Part shown: piece after piece, positions 34,006 to 45,416 of the stretch
Numbering within the stretch: position 1 is the first letter of the stretch
Layout of the letters: each line of letters starts with the position of its first letter
Source: Albifimbria verrucaria
Lineage: Eukaryota; Ascomycota; Sordariomycetes; Hypocreales; Stachybotryaceae
NCBI GenBank assembly: GCA_020081605.1
Contig: JAHREC010000049.1
Location: forward strand, 3,534,001 to 3,598,000
DNA length: 64,000 nt
Reading direction: 5' to 3'
The notes under the pieces: model-generated
Told to the model about the DNA's origin: nothing
The model's input: the letters and a program-made list of their open reading frames with translations, nothing else
Database searches by the model: none
Made by a program: the position numbers and the translations under genes

Positions 34006-37000
34006 GCAGCGGCGACTACACTTATGACTGACGATTTCTTTGGAGAGCATGGGAGTTTGGATTGGTCGATTTGGATTATAGGCGGCGTTGAACAAGGACT
34101 TTGGGCTATGACCTAGTGGTCGCCCTTTGGATGGGTAAATGCTATAGACATGAAATACAGGGTTCATTTCCTCGGGTTTAACCAGTTTCCTATTGTGCAC
34201 GTTAGTCCCACGACACTAAAGTTCTGAAGGAAGCCCCTGACGCCCATGGATCAAATTAGACCGAGTCGGCGGCGAAATTGAATTGGGCAACGTTACGTCG
34301 ACCGAGATCTAGGGATGAGGGGCAGAAGAGACATTGGCAAGACGTCGCGAGCACAGTCTATGATCGACAGTCCTCTCTGCTGACAATATCTGGTGATTCT
34401 GGCTAGTCATGGGATGGGGAAAGGAGGTTAATTAACGCTGTGAAATGTCCACAGTTATTTTAAGCCAAGAATTGCCCACCAAGAACGCCCGCCAAGTCGG
34501 GAAGGTGAATTTAGCCTGAGACGGTCATGGGAATCATGGTGGATATGGACGTTTACTGGCCAACAGGAGGTCCGGAATGGAGCGCAGCGAAAGTGAAGCG
34601 CAATAGTGGTTAAGCCGAGCAAGCTTAGGTGAGAATTTGAGCATAGGTAGAGCAAGGAAAGGTAAGCTGTGACATGTAAGCTGTGAGTTCAAGCTGGAGA
34701 TGCTCAATGTAGATGCTGCTGCTGCTGCATGTGAGCTTAATCAGATGCTTAATTTATTTGTACCACGTATGGCTTGACAGGTCCGGTGCGTGTTCTTGGT
34801 GCGACCCGGTGAATATGGATTTCAGCGAGTACAGGCTGCGACTGACGTGAGTTTCCACAACCAACCTCTCGGCCCACTCACAGCAAAAGACGTTCGGCAA
34901 TCTGGGTGATGAAGCGCACAGCCAAGCGCGGGTGCGGACTCAGCAAAGCATGTCTTTCGGTGGCAGCCGTGCTGTGCGAGCCGAGTGTCCAAGGACGCTC
35001 CGTGCACACAAGGAAATGCGGTTCCTGGCAGGGATCGCGTCGGCCTCCTCGTCGCCGCACCTTGTTTCGCGACAGGGATAAGGCTCTCGCGGAAGGTAGG
35101 CGGGCGTGGGCGTGGAGAGGCGAGGGATGCGACCCAAGGGAAATTGCAGGCGGAGCATCTAAAGCAAGCGAGGCAGCACGAAGGCTCACGGACTGCATCG
35201 GAGATATTGGGCTGGGCGATTTTCCAAGAAGAGGGGAGGATCGACGGCGATTGATTGCTATGCAGGCAATGTCCTGGCCGACGATCGACGCCGGTCGACA
35301 TTCCAAGTGGTGAAGCTGGGGTTTGGTTAGCCTGGCTTGTTTGGGGCTGCATAGAGACGTCCTCTGTCGCCAACGCAGCGTGGCAAAACGGGAGGAGCAT
35401 GTTTGGCTCAGAAGACAATAGACCATCCCTCCGGAGAGCCAACAATCCAGTCGGCAGACGACGACGAATCGGTCGAGGGGGAGCAGAAGGGCCGTTTTCG
35501 GGACGGTGGCAACAGGCGCATGAAGATCGTCCAGCCTGTCATCTTACACCAAAGCCAACGAGAGCGCGGGCCCAACCACCTTGGCGACTTGGGTAGGCGA
35601 CCGAGGCATAGTGTCATGGATAGTGTCATGGGACATGGAGGTCACCCAGCGCAGCCACGCCGAGCGATTCGATCTCGATAGTCGAGGGCCTATAACTGGC
35701 ATGTGGGACAGGGAGAAGCATCTCAAATCGTGGCGCTGCCTTGGTCCAGCAAGCTGGGATCATGGGAGAGGAGAGGAAGTGGAAGAACAAGAACAAAGAG
35801 GTTCCACCATCAGCGGCGCAGGTGAAACCACGCTAGAATAGAAGCTGGAAATAACCATAGGTCAGGTACTACCTAAGGTAGGTACCTAAAGCGCAGGTTG
35901 GTACTGTACGTACCGCTCAGTGCGGTTCAGTGAAGTAAAGTGTGGGAAAGTGTAGTAGTGGAGGACAGTGGGGTTACCATATCTTAGGCAAGGCATAGCA
36001 GGCAACATTATAGCAGCTACAGCAGGTGGTACTATGGTGCAGTGCTCTGCAGTGGGCACGGCCCCAGGGGTGGAAAGCACAGGTGCCATCGGGCACGCAG
36101 TAGGCAGGCACAGGCACAGCTTCCTTCTGCTTTGGGCCCCTCGGGCTCTGTCGCTTTCGGTTTAGCTGACCAGACTATTTTCAGCAAAACGAAACGGCCC
36201 CCTTTTTCCCTCCTCTCCCAACTCCACCGGTCCAAACAAACAACTGGTGGACATGGCGCGCTGTCGTCTCGAAACACCACGGCTCAACTGAGCCCACAAC
36301 GGCGGTTGATTCACTCGCGAGGACCAAGTTTGCGCAAAAGGCTGGGCATTGTCTCGTGGTTGTTGGGCCATCGCTGCCAAGTGTCCGTCTCCCGCTGCCC
36401 AGGCCTCTCTTTCTGCCCAGGCTTCTGCCCAGACCTTGGAGTCCACAAGCAGGGGGCTTCTGCTATGTCGGCAGATGCAATATCGGGTTTTCTCTTGGGA
36501 CTTCCACAACCAACCACGGCTCATCGCTCGTCCCCAGCTCCGACCTTTTTACTTCGGTACCCTGGACAGCATCATCTATATTCATGCCGACCAGGTTTGC
36601 CCACATCAGCGTGTGCCGACCTCACAGCCTGCCTGCTTTCGTCCCAACTCCTGGCCCCCTCTGGTCATCTGAAACAGGGAACGCTGTCCTGCTGGCCAAT
36701 TGTTTCTCCTCCCTCCATGGACAATATGGTCCTGGCCCCACCGTCCCAGGGCGGCTACCACAGCCAGCGTGGACATGCCATTGCGATCCCCAGGAATGGG
36801 ACTCTGCCACCCGTCAGGTACGTCCGCCGCCGGCTGTTTCAAAACACCGTGGCCGTGAGATTGCTTTTTTGGTCCCTGGCTCATGGGTGGATTCTGCGCG
36901 TGCGTCTAAAGCGAGCAGGGCCTGTGGATGTGCGCATCTCGAACCCCCTGTCCCCGACGGGGCCCCTCCATCGCGCTTCTGCTCTGGCCTCTTCACTTAT

Positions 37001-37905
37001 AAGACAATCCCACACGCACACTCCATGCATGCAGTTTGGTGTCATTCACTTTGTCTCTTCCCTTCCTTCATCCTCTTCATCCGTCGTTGATCGGCTTCTT
37101 CCTTTCTTTCCAGGCATTTGCCATTTCATTTCGTTTCGTCATTCTCTTTCCTGTCTTTCTCGCTCGAACCGTATAAGGATACCCCAGCCATCTTCAAGCC
37201 ACGACTCACTTCACTTTTACCGCCGCATCGTGACTGGTCACCTTGGGAGAGTCACGTCACCTCGTGCCAGCTAGTGGTAAGTCAATGCAACGCTGTACGT
37301 GGCTTCCGAGTTGGAGGTCATGGTCCGCTTCGTTCGCCTTAGCATCACTTCTCTAGTGATCTACACTCCCTCACCATGCCCACCATTCCCATGACCCCGT
37401 CACATACCTCGGCCAAGCTCCCCGATGTAGCGTTACCACCATCATCCTCCGGCCGAAAGAAGCAGGGACTAGTTGGTCCAGCTGGAGTGGCACATATTCT
37501 TCACCTCATCTCGGCTTTATTCTCTACTTGCCATCGTGGGAAGCACAATGCTTGAATATCAGGTGGCATGACGAGCGTCACCATTGTTCGCAGCTGGCCG
37601 TCACTCCTTGCCACATTCACCACAACTCTATTGATTGCCCATTGACCCCTACATAAGATCACATTTTCCTCCCTTTCTTTTTCCCCTTCACTTCACACAT
37701 TGCACATACATTACTGCTGGGCAGTCCTTCGATCCTCACGCTCTATTCTCGTATGCTCGTCCTTGGGCTTTAAGACATTGGCAAAAAAAGCAACTTGAGA
37801 CTGACTCCCATATTATTATAGCTTGCATCAACGCAACCTTTTGATCGACGAAATCGACACAAACACTTACATTCTCGGAGAAAGCCAGCTCGCTGGTACC
37901 ACTTC
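34006..37905. other. Very long (3.9 kb) upstream region of the GH55 gene
   Basis: No gene is supported. The largest frame (410 codons, 36042-37274) overlaps other open frames and has skewed, motif-free composition. A palindrome-like TACC/GGTA cluster is at 35865-35888. Around 36718-36820 a short reading frame beginning MDNMVLAPPSQGG ends at a good splice donor, but I find no second exon. Bases 36200-37900 are CT-rich, like a long leader. Confidence 0.5.
35865..35888. repeat. Short inverted TACC/GGTA cluster
   Basis: Three overlapping copies of TACCTA or its complement within 24 bases (ACTACCTAAGGTAGGTACCT). Such clusters are common in Sordariomycete promoters and may bind a factor; here they lie 2 kb before GH55. 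Confidence 0.4.
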
Positions 37906-40315
37906 ATGATGGGTCTCTCGACCATCGTTACCGCTTCCATCCTGGCCCTGCGCCTTCTTTCTATGCCGGTTGAGGCTGCTCCTGCTCCCAACCCTTTCCC
38001 CCAGGACGCCGTTCCCGCGCCGGTCCCTGCTCCCGCTGCTCCCACTACCCCGGCCCCGGCTCCGGCTCCCGTCGCTGGTGCTGCTTCGTCTTGGTGGTTC
38101 GCCAACGTTCAGCGCCAGGGTGTTCCCGCCTTTGGCGCCCAGGACCACAAGGTCTTCCGAAACGTCAAGGACTACGGTGCCAAGGGTGACGGTTCCACCG
38201 ACGACACCGTTGCCATCAACGCTGCTATAACCGATGGCGAGCGCTGCGGCAACGGCTGCGACTCCTCCACTGTCACCCCTGCTCTCGTTTACTTCCTCCC
38301 GGTACCTACCTCGTCTCCAAGCCCATCATCCCTTACTACTACACCCAGCTGGTCGGTGACGCCGTCGAACTGCCCGTCCTGAAGGCCGCCGCTACTTTTG
38401 AGGGTATCGCCGTTATCGACTCTGACCCCTACAATGATGATGGCTCCAACTGGTACACCAACCAGAACAACTTCTTCCGTCAGATCCGCAACTTCAAGAT
38501 TGATCTCACCGGCCTGCCCCTGACTAGCGGTACCGGTATCCACTGGCAGGTTGCCCAGGCCACCTCGCTCCAGAACATCGAGTTCAACATGCACGAGGAC
38601 AAGAGCGAGGCCAACGCCCAGCAGGGTATCTTCATGGACAACGGCTCCGGTGGTTTCATGACCGACCTTACCTTCAACGGTGGCAAGTACGGTGCCTTCT
38701 TCGGTAACCAGCAGTTCACTGTCCGCAACCTCAAGTTCAACGGCTGCAAGACCGCCATCTACATGAACTGGAACTGGGTCTGGGCCTTCCACGGCCTTAG
38801 CATCGAGAACTGCGACGTCGGTATCGACATGACTGCTGGCGACGGCTCCGTCCAGACCGCCGGTTCCATCATCGTCCTCGACAGCACCATCGCCAACACC
38901 GGCGTCGGTGTCGCTACCCTCTACGACCCTGCCCAGACCGGCACCAACGGTACCATCATCCTTGACAACATTGACATGTCCTCCAACGTCCCTATCGCTG
39001 TCAAGAACGGAGGCACCCAGGCCACCATCCTTCCCGGTAACGCCGTCATCGGTTCTTGGGCCCAGGGTCGCTCTTACACCGGTGCCGACGGTGGCAAGGC
39101 CGTCCAGGCTGCCCGTGACGCCGTCACCAAGCCCGCCGGTCTTCTTGAGTCTTCCGGCCGCGTCTTCGCCCGTAGCAAGCCCCAGTACAACGACGTCCCC
39201 GCTGAGAAGTTCGTCTCTGTCAAGTCTCGCGGCGCCAAGGGTGACGGCAAGACCGACGATACCGCCGCCATCCAGGCCGTCTTCGATGGCATTGCCGCTG
39301 ACGAGGTTGTCTACTTTGACCACGGTGCCTACATCATCACCGATACCGTCCGCGTCCCCAAGAACGTCAAGATTGTCGGCGAGATCTGGCCCCTGATCAT
39401 GGCTGGTGGTGACAAGAACTTCAAGGACCAGGCCAACCCCAAGCCCGTCTGGCAGATCGGCCAGGAGGGTGATGTCGGTAACGTCGAGATTGCCGACCTC
39501 ATGTTCGAGACCCAGGGTCCCCAGCCTGGTGCCATCCTCATGGAGTTCAACGTTGAGGGTGAGTCCCAGGGTTCCGCCGCCCTGTTCGACGTCCACTTCC
39601 GTGTCGGTGGCTCCGCCGGTACCCAGCTCCAGTCCGACAAGTGCGCCAAGAACCCTGATGTCACCACCGTGGTCAACCCTGAGTGCATTGGCTCCTTCAT
39701 GCTGCTTCACCTGACCAAGTCGGCCAGCGCCTACATCGAGAACACCTGGGCCTGGGTCTCTGACCACGAGCTCGACCTGCCCGACTTCAACCAGATCAAC
39801 ATCTACAACGGCCGCGGCATGCTCATCGAGACGACTAAGCCCACCTGGCTGTGGGGAACCGCCTCTGAGCACAACACCCTGGTCAACTACCAGATCCAGA
39901 ACGCCGCCAACCTGTTTATGAGTCTGATCCAGACCGAGACTGCCTACTACCAGGGCAACCCTGAGTCGCTCGTCCCCTTCGCCCCAACCCCAAGTACTTT
40001 GACCCCGACTTTTCCGAGTGCACCGACTCGGCCACCTGCAAGCGCACCTGGGGTCTCCGTGTCAACGACTCCAAGGACATCCTCGTCTACGGAGGCGGTC
40101 TCTACAGCTTCTTCAACAACTACGACCAGGAGTGCGTTGGCCTGAACAACTGCCAGGACAACATGATTAGCATCGAGAACTCGAGCGTTCACCTGTTTGG
40201 CGTCAGCACCAAGGCCGCCGTCAACATGGTCCGCTTGAACGGACAGTCTGCCGCTCTCGATGCCGACAACCGCAACAACTTTGCGGGCTCCATCGCGGTC
40301 TTCCAGGCGGCTTAA
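37906..40315 (+). CDS. GH55 exo-beta-1,3-glucanase, secreted
   Basis: Cleaves glucose from the non-reducing ends of beta-1,3-glucan, for wall turnover or attack on other fungi. About 803 residues, no introns. ATG 37906 starts a signal peptide (ending near PVEAAPAP) and an Ala/Pro-rich linker. Two pectate-lyase-like beta-helix halves follow, each opening with the family phrase DYGAKGDGSTDDT (near 38175) and SRGAKGDGKTDDTAAI (near 39225). Other family marks are VYF..GTYLVSKPI, NMHEDKSEANAQQGIF, NWVWAFHGLSIENCDVGIDMTAG and WAWVSDHELD. The C-terminus GSIAVFQAA ends at 40315. Two breaks, CC at 38295-38296 and C4 at 39983-39986, fit one lost C each. Codons end almost always in C or G, as in highly expressed genes. 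Confidence 0.95.
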
Positions 40316-40989
40316 GAGCTCACCGCAACGGCGCATGGCCATTGCCGTCACCGTTTCACCTTGAACATATTGGACACTTCATGTATATATGAGACATGCC
40401 CAGGAGGCGTTTTCGTTGCATTGGATTTGAGGATGGCATTGCAGTATACCAGCAGTAGAGCAAAATGCGAGCCTATATGGCATAGATTGATTCATTTGAG
40501 TAGTGCGAGATGTGCATCATGTGACTGATTAATGGCCGGTGAAGTTGCAGAAAATAAACAATGAATGAGCGCTTGAATTCATGCCAAAGCACTTGAATTA
40601 GACACGATGTTTTATTCTACAGTTATTTCGTATATCAAACTCCTCATTATATTCAGAGGCCGGCGAGTGTATTTATATGTGGTTGATTATCCATTAAGAT
40701 ACCTGCGCTCCGCAAATGGGATGTTTGTTGTCCCACTGCATGTGGCCTTAGGTGAACCAAAAAAGTGGGACGGATGTTGGCTGCCTGCCTGACCAACGCT
40801 CAACGTGACCAACGCTCAACGCCATGTCACAGGGGATGTGATGATACGAAGCCCAAATATCTCAGTGTGAAAAGGATAGTTATTTAGCAGGCTGGACATG
40901 AAAAAGGAATAAAAAATTAAATAGAGCAAGTTGGAAGCTGGTGTTGATCTGCGCTGTGCGACTGCCCATCTTCGAGCGGTCATCACAAA

Positions 40990-41110
40990 AATGGTCAAAG
41001 TTGAACCCTTGACCTTCGGAGCAAAAAGCGAAGCGTCCGAAGACAGTTGACAACATCTTTTGAGGTGGTTTGAAGTTAAGCTACTTCGCTGACAGTGATC
41101 ATTTTATTCT
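40990..41110 (-). repeat. tRNA-like repeat, copy 1
   Basis: On the minus strand it shows a T-arm-like GGTCAAGGGTTCAACTTTG preceded by a CTTCGG...CCGAAGG hairpin. Shares GCAAAAAGCGAAG, TCCGAAGACA and AGCTACTTCGCTG, in that order, with copy 2. No complete cloverleaf. Confidence 0.4.
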
Positions 41111-41404
41111 GGTATATATGGCTTGACTGCAGCATGATAGAGTGGGGCTGCTGCCTGGTGCTGACAAGACAGTCAGTCACAATCCCGGCCCAGGTTGACG
41201 AAGCAGGGCGGGCGGTGGCATTTGCTGAGAGCAGGAAAAGAGAATAATGAAAAGATGGTATAAATTAAAGAGAAATGTGAAACGGTTAGAGAAAGGGAAG
41301 AAAAAAAGAGAGAAAAACAAAACAGGGCAGAAAAGGGCATAGAAGTTGAGTCATGGTCACAAAATGATCTACAACACAACACCATCTACAAACATCACCA
41401 CACC

Positions 41405-41545
41405 AAGACAGACTCGAATCTGCGACCTTGGCAAAAAGCGAAGATGCTCCTGATAGAAGCTCAAGTTATAGTAACTAGCGGCCCAAAAGCGGCAAGTATC
41501 CGAAGACAACACAGCTACTTCGCTGGAAAAGATGACATTTTTATT
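41405..41545 (-). repeat. tRNA-like repeat, copy 2
   Basis: Same ordered blocks as copy 1, with a T-arm-like CAGATTCGAGTCTG on the minus strand. The longer spacing between blocks means it is not a simple duplicate; no complete cloverleaf. Confidence 0.4.
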
Positions 41546-42001
41546 CCTTATAAAGGGTAGATAGAACTAGCAGGGATGATGGCTTGGTGTGTCCTGCTTA
41601 CCACAGCACCATTCCATTGGCCATTCCTTTGCGTGTCCAGTTCCTGCGGTGCTGTAATGAGTCGATTCATGAACCAGAAGCATTGAGGTTCGTTTGGCTT
41701 CGGTTAGCTGCCTTGATAGTTAGCATACGCACGCTCTACGGAGTAGCTAGCTCGTGATCCGCCGACAATTTCCCGGCCGGATCTAGCTCCAGCTAAGGTG
41801 GGTAGGCACTGTAGACGTCATAGCTTGCTGCCACCTTTGCCAGCACCTCCAACCCAGAACATCGTGACTCTTTTTCCTCTTCACTTTCACTTTGCCCCTT
41901 CATCCCTCCGCTCCTCATCTCTCGTCTTCTGCCACAACCGATGCAACAATGGTGACGACCCGGCGCGGCCTGAAAACACACCCTCGGAGGACACAGTATC
42001 C

Positions 42002-43014
42002 ATGGCGCACGCCTCGCGCCCCGCGTCCACCTCGGCGCCCCGGACGCCGCCCTTCCTCCCCACGCCTCTCGAGCGCATCGCCTTTGGCCTGTTCCCGCTG
42101 ATGCTCGTCTTCGGAACCATCTTTCTATCGTCTCGCCTGAGATCCGCGCCTCGCCGTACGACCCCGTCTCGCAGTCGCACGCCCAGGACGCCTCCCTCGC
42201 GCCCAGCTACTTTGCCCGCAAGTCCAACATCTTCAACGTCTTCTTCGTCAAGCGCGGCTGGGGCTGGACCACGTTCGCTTTCGTCTTCTTCTTGTTGACC
42301 CACCCGACCGCCGGCGCTCCTGGGCTCATCCCCACGCCTCAACGAGTGCGCGCCGGACTGCGCTGGGCTCTTGTTACAACCTGGTGGTTCTTTGTCACTC
42401 AGTGGTTCTTCGGCGCGCCCATCATTGACAGAGGGTTCCGCTGGACCGGTGGCCGGTGCGAGCTGGCTCGTCGAGAAGTCATCATGGGCGACGACCCGAG
42501 CGTTGGCGATTTTGTGACGGCGGTCGCATGCAAGTCCGCTGGCGGTCGATGGAAGGGCGGACACGACATCTCTGGACACGTGTTCCTGCTGGTCCTCGGC
42601 ACGGGTTTCTTGCTACAGGAAGTTGGCTGGCCGCTGTTGCGATGGACCGGCTGGGCCAGAGAAGAACGGTGCGTCGTCATGCCCGATGGGGCCATCAAGA
42701 GCGCCAGCGTCGAGGCCGAAACCAGCGCGGGCGACGGCACCAACAGAGCAGGACTCGGCATCAGCGCGCAGACAGCCATTGCAGTTATGGGTCTCAATGT
42801 GTGGATGCTGCTGATGACTGCTATTTACTTTCATACATGGTTCGAAAAGGTAAGCCAAGCTGTCTTACCCATCTCACAAGCAAAGCTAACAACACAGTTT
42901 ACGGGACTTTTCACCGCAATCATTGCGTTGTATGGCGTATACTACGTGCCTCGGTTTGTGCCAGCTTTGCGCCAGATCATTGGCATACCTGAATTTAACG
43001 GGGCCAGGGCCTAA
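42002..43014 (+). CDS. FIT2/SCS3-type fat storage-inducing transmembrane protein
   Basis: Endoplasmic-reticulum membrane protein needed for lipid-droplet formation; the family acts as an acyl-CoA diphosphatase. About 320 residues from ATG 42002, with several hydrophobic segments (LERIAFGLFPLMLVFGTIF, WTTFAFVFFLLTHP, WALVTTWWFFVTQWFFGAP, GHVFLLVLGTGFLL, AVMGLNVWMLLMTAIYFHTWF). The family signature GGHDISGHVFLL holds the first catalytic His, and AIYFHTWFEK the second. An intron at 42850-42897 is exactly 48 bases and has no stop, so it could be mistaken for coding sequence. One break at 42122-42124 (T3) fits a lost T. The C-terminus is FVPALRQIIGIPEF. Confidence 0.88.
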
Positions 43015-43212
43015 TAGAGTATATAGACGGGTTACATAAATAAATAGATGATGAATTGCGCATGCTTGAATCCACCAGTGCACGGACCACATGAGACAAC
43101 CTCTGGGACAATCCACATACAGTAATCCGTACTCATACATATCATGACATTACATCACTCCAACATACCCCAGTGAATCAGGAAACGTTGCTGGTAACTC
43201 AACAACAACAAC

Positions 43213-44292
43213 ATGGCAGCTCGCTTAAAGGCACCATCCAACCTGCCTGACCTCGTCAAGCGGGCATTCGCAAAGGCCCGTTCCGACGGCGAGCTGCACT
43301 ACTTTCCCACTCAAGTCACCATCCTGCCCGTCAACTCCATCCCTGTACGTGCCATGCTCCTCTTGCTCCTCTTGCTCGCCGGCGCTGACTAGACAGTTCC
43401 AACTGCGCTTCTCCCCATCGCTCGCCAACAAGCCCAAGGGACCTCCTCCGGACCCGTCCAAGCCTCACAAGCCCTTTGACCCTTTTGCGCAGCCTCCGCC
43501 GGGTCTCTTCGTGGCCGACTTGGGACCGGCGCACTTTCTCGTGCTGAACAAGTTTGCCGTTGTTCCGGAGCACTTTATTCTTGCCACCAAGGCTTTTGAG
43601 CACCAGACTCATGTGCTAGACGAGAGCGACCTGGAGGCCACGCTGGCATGCATCCAGGCGTATGAGGACGTCGCCGCGCAGGCCCAAGGCCCGGATGCCC
43701 AGGGCTTGTTTGCATTTTTCAACTGCGGCGATCACTCTGGAGCCAGCCAGCCACACAGGCACATCCAATTGCTGCCCATTTCCACCATGAAGGACGGCCT
43801 GCCCCACGACACGCCCTGGGACGTGCTCGCCAACCGGCTGACGGTCGACAAGGCCCCGTTCGTCACCTTTGCGGAGCCCATCAAGCTCGGCATGTCTGGC
43901 AAGGAACTCCACGCGGCGTACCTGCGTCTCTACCGCAAGGCCTGTCGCGCTGTCATTGCGCACGCGGCCAAAAGTGGCGACGGCTCGGCTGATGCAGCAG
44001 CGTATGAGGCGCCGGCGACGGGCGAGACCAAGATCAGCTACAACATGGCCATGACCAAAAGTGCGCTGGTCGTGTGCCCGCGACTAGCTGAGGGTGCCAA
44101 GATCCTCAATCCAGAGGGAGATGAGCTGGGATCAATGGCGCTCAACGGCACGCTGCTGGCCGGTACCGCGCTGGTGAAAAACGAGCTTGAGTGGGAGGTG
44201 CTCAAGAAGGACCCGCAAGGACTCCTCAAGGTGCTCAAGGGATTGGCATCCCTCAAGACGGATTCGACGAGAGGTCCATCGAGAACCTATAA
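43213..44292 (+). CDS. APA2: Diadenosine tetraphosphate (Ap4A) phosphorylase / ATP adenylyltransferase
   Basis: Splits Ap4A with phosphate into ATP and ADP and keeps dinucleoside polyphosphates low. Exons 43213-43344 and 43397-44292 join at VNSIP-FQLRF. The HIT-like catalytic motif is HRHIQLLP (H-x-H-x-Q) within CGDHSGASQPHRH. Other family features are HFLVLNKFAVVPEHFILAT and SYNMAMTKSALVVCPR. In the raw frame the protein runs on to 44371, but one lost G in GGG at 44239-44241 restores the normal ending GIGIPQDGFDERSIENL and a TAA at 44290-44292. Symbol given by family resemblance to yeast Apa1/Apa2. Confidence 0.9.
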
Positions 44293-44386
44293 TTATCACG
44301 ATAACGAAGGCATGAATGCAAAGAACAATACGAGAGCCCTGTTCTCCCAACTGACTACCCTATCCAAGTAAAGAGTGTACCGTACA

Positions 44387-45416
44387 TTAACCAGTAGTTC
44401 CCTTCTTGACCTGATCCCACATTTTATGACACGCCCCAGACCCAAACCTGTACGAGCCCCCACTGTCAAACAAGACCATTGCGACCTTTTCCCAAGGAAT
44501 ATGCACCCTGGCCGGATCTTGACCGTCACAAGCCGTGTCCACCGCGAGAGGCAGCAACCGAATCTAAAATGTAAGCTAACGCCGGATTGAAGAATAGAGC
44601 ACTTACATCTTGTTCGGTCCACTGCGGTTTTCTGACCCGTTCGTCCTTTTGCTTTGTCAACGTTCTATACCGCCCCTCAAAGTGGACTCGGCCTCTGGAA
44701 ATCGACCTAGGGCTTTGATGTCAGCGTACGCCATGCCTGCTTGCGCTTCTCGACCAGGAACTTGTTTCTAGCAGTGCGGCCGTCCTCGTGATCAGTGAAT
44801 AGTATATTTTCGATTCTCATGTTGTCATCCCCTTTTTGTTTCGGGTGTTGGCTCTTGTGGCTGGTCGCTTTCTTTTAGCCTTTGCGCGTCGGGGCTTCTT
44901 AGATTTTTTCTCGACGCGGCGTGGTTCAGGGATGATGGCTGCTGGACTGCAGCTGGGCAGTCTCTTCCGTAACTGTTTCTTCGGGCTTGATGGTAGTGTT
45001 TCGGGGTAGCGTTGTCGTTTATCTCTTGAGTCTGGACCGTGGTGGTCTGTAGTACGCTATGCTGGGGGTGTTTTCGACAACCTCGGGCTCGGCGGGTAAG
45101 TCCAAATCATCAGATGAGATGGAGATTGTGGAAATTGTTGGCGAGGCCGCGGTAGAAACCGGAGGGTAACCATGATTGTCCTGGGGGTTCTGAGCGCACT
45201 GTGAGAGTTATGACATGTTAGCATGAAGTATTGTGTGAACCTGGCAATATCTGTTTGTTACTCACTTTCAAAAGTATGGTTTTCGTTGAACAGAGAAGCC
45301 AGGGTCGTCTCCATATCTGCTTCGTGCTCACTATAGTCGACAGAGGGTGGAGAAGAGTACAATAACGAGTTCCGATCAGCGCAGGTGCAGCTCCTCCCTT
45401 TCCAAGTAGGGCTCAT
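44387..45416 (-). CDS. Myb/SANT-like DNA-binding protein
   Basis: A gene easy to miss because run-length gaps leave no long frame. ATG 45416 (MSPTWKGRSC) starts a Ser-rich part; an intron (about 45208-45265) leads to an acidic, disordered stretch (SISSDDLDLPAEPE) and a very basic region (KKSKKPRRAKAKRKR), probably a nuclear signal. The C-terminal half has two SANT-like helical segments: KQ..GMAYADIKALGRFPEAESTLRGRYRTL and, after an intron near 44568-44612, EQDIRLLPLAV...PWEKVAMVLFDSGGSYRFG...CHKMWDQV, stop at 44387. The invariant-like Trp and the R-YRTLT-K motif fit fungal Myb-like proteins that scan for 'graded similarity' paralogs. Several unresolved breaks lie between 44880 and 45080. It faces the Ap4A phosphorylase tail to tail. 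Confidence 0.65.

Larger units (their letters stand above)
40316..42001. other. Intergenic with two related tRNA-like repeats; FIT promoter
   Basis: No protein gene supported. Two similar segments, about 40990-41110 and 41405-41545, share several short blocks and look tRNA-derived (reported separately). CT-rich leader of the FIT gene from about 41860. Confidence 0.5.

Noticed and set aside
34822..35445. 207-codon minus-strand frame and overlapping partners
   Set aside because: At least four overlapping frames on both strands; typical of GC-rich non-coding DNA.
36042..37274. 410-codon open frame on the plus strand
   Set aside because: Several frames are open over the same GC- and CT-rich stretch, composition is Ser/Pro/Arg/Leu-skewed, and there is no domain; fits a leader/promoter region.
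38289..39872. 527-codon open frame on the minus strand
   Set aside because: Exact antisense shadow of the GH55 gene; Gly/Val/Asp-rich mirror of C-ending codons.
41887..42579. 230-codon minus-strand frame
   Set aside because: Antisense of the FIT gene 5' half; no motif.
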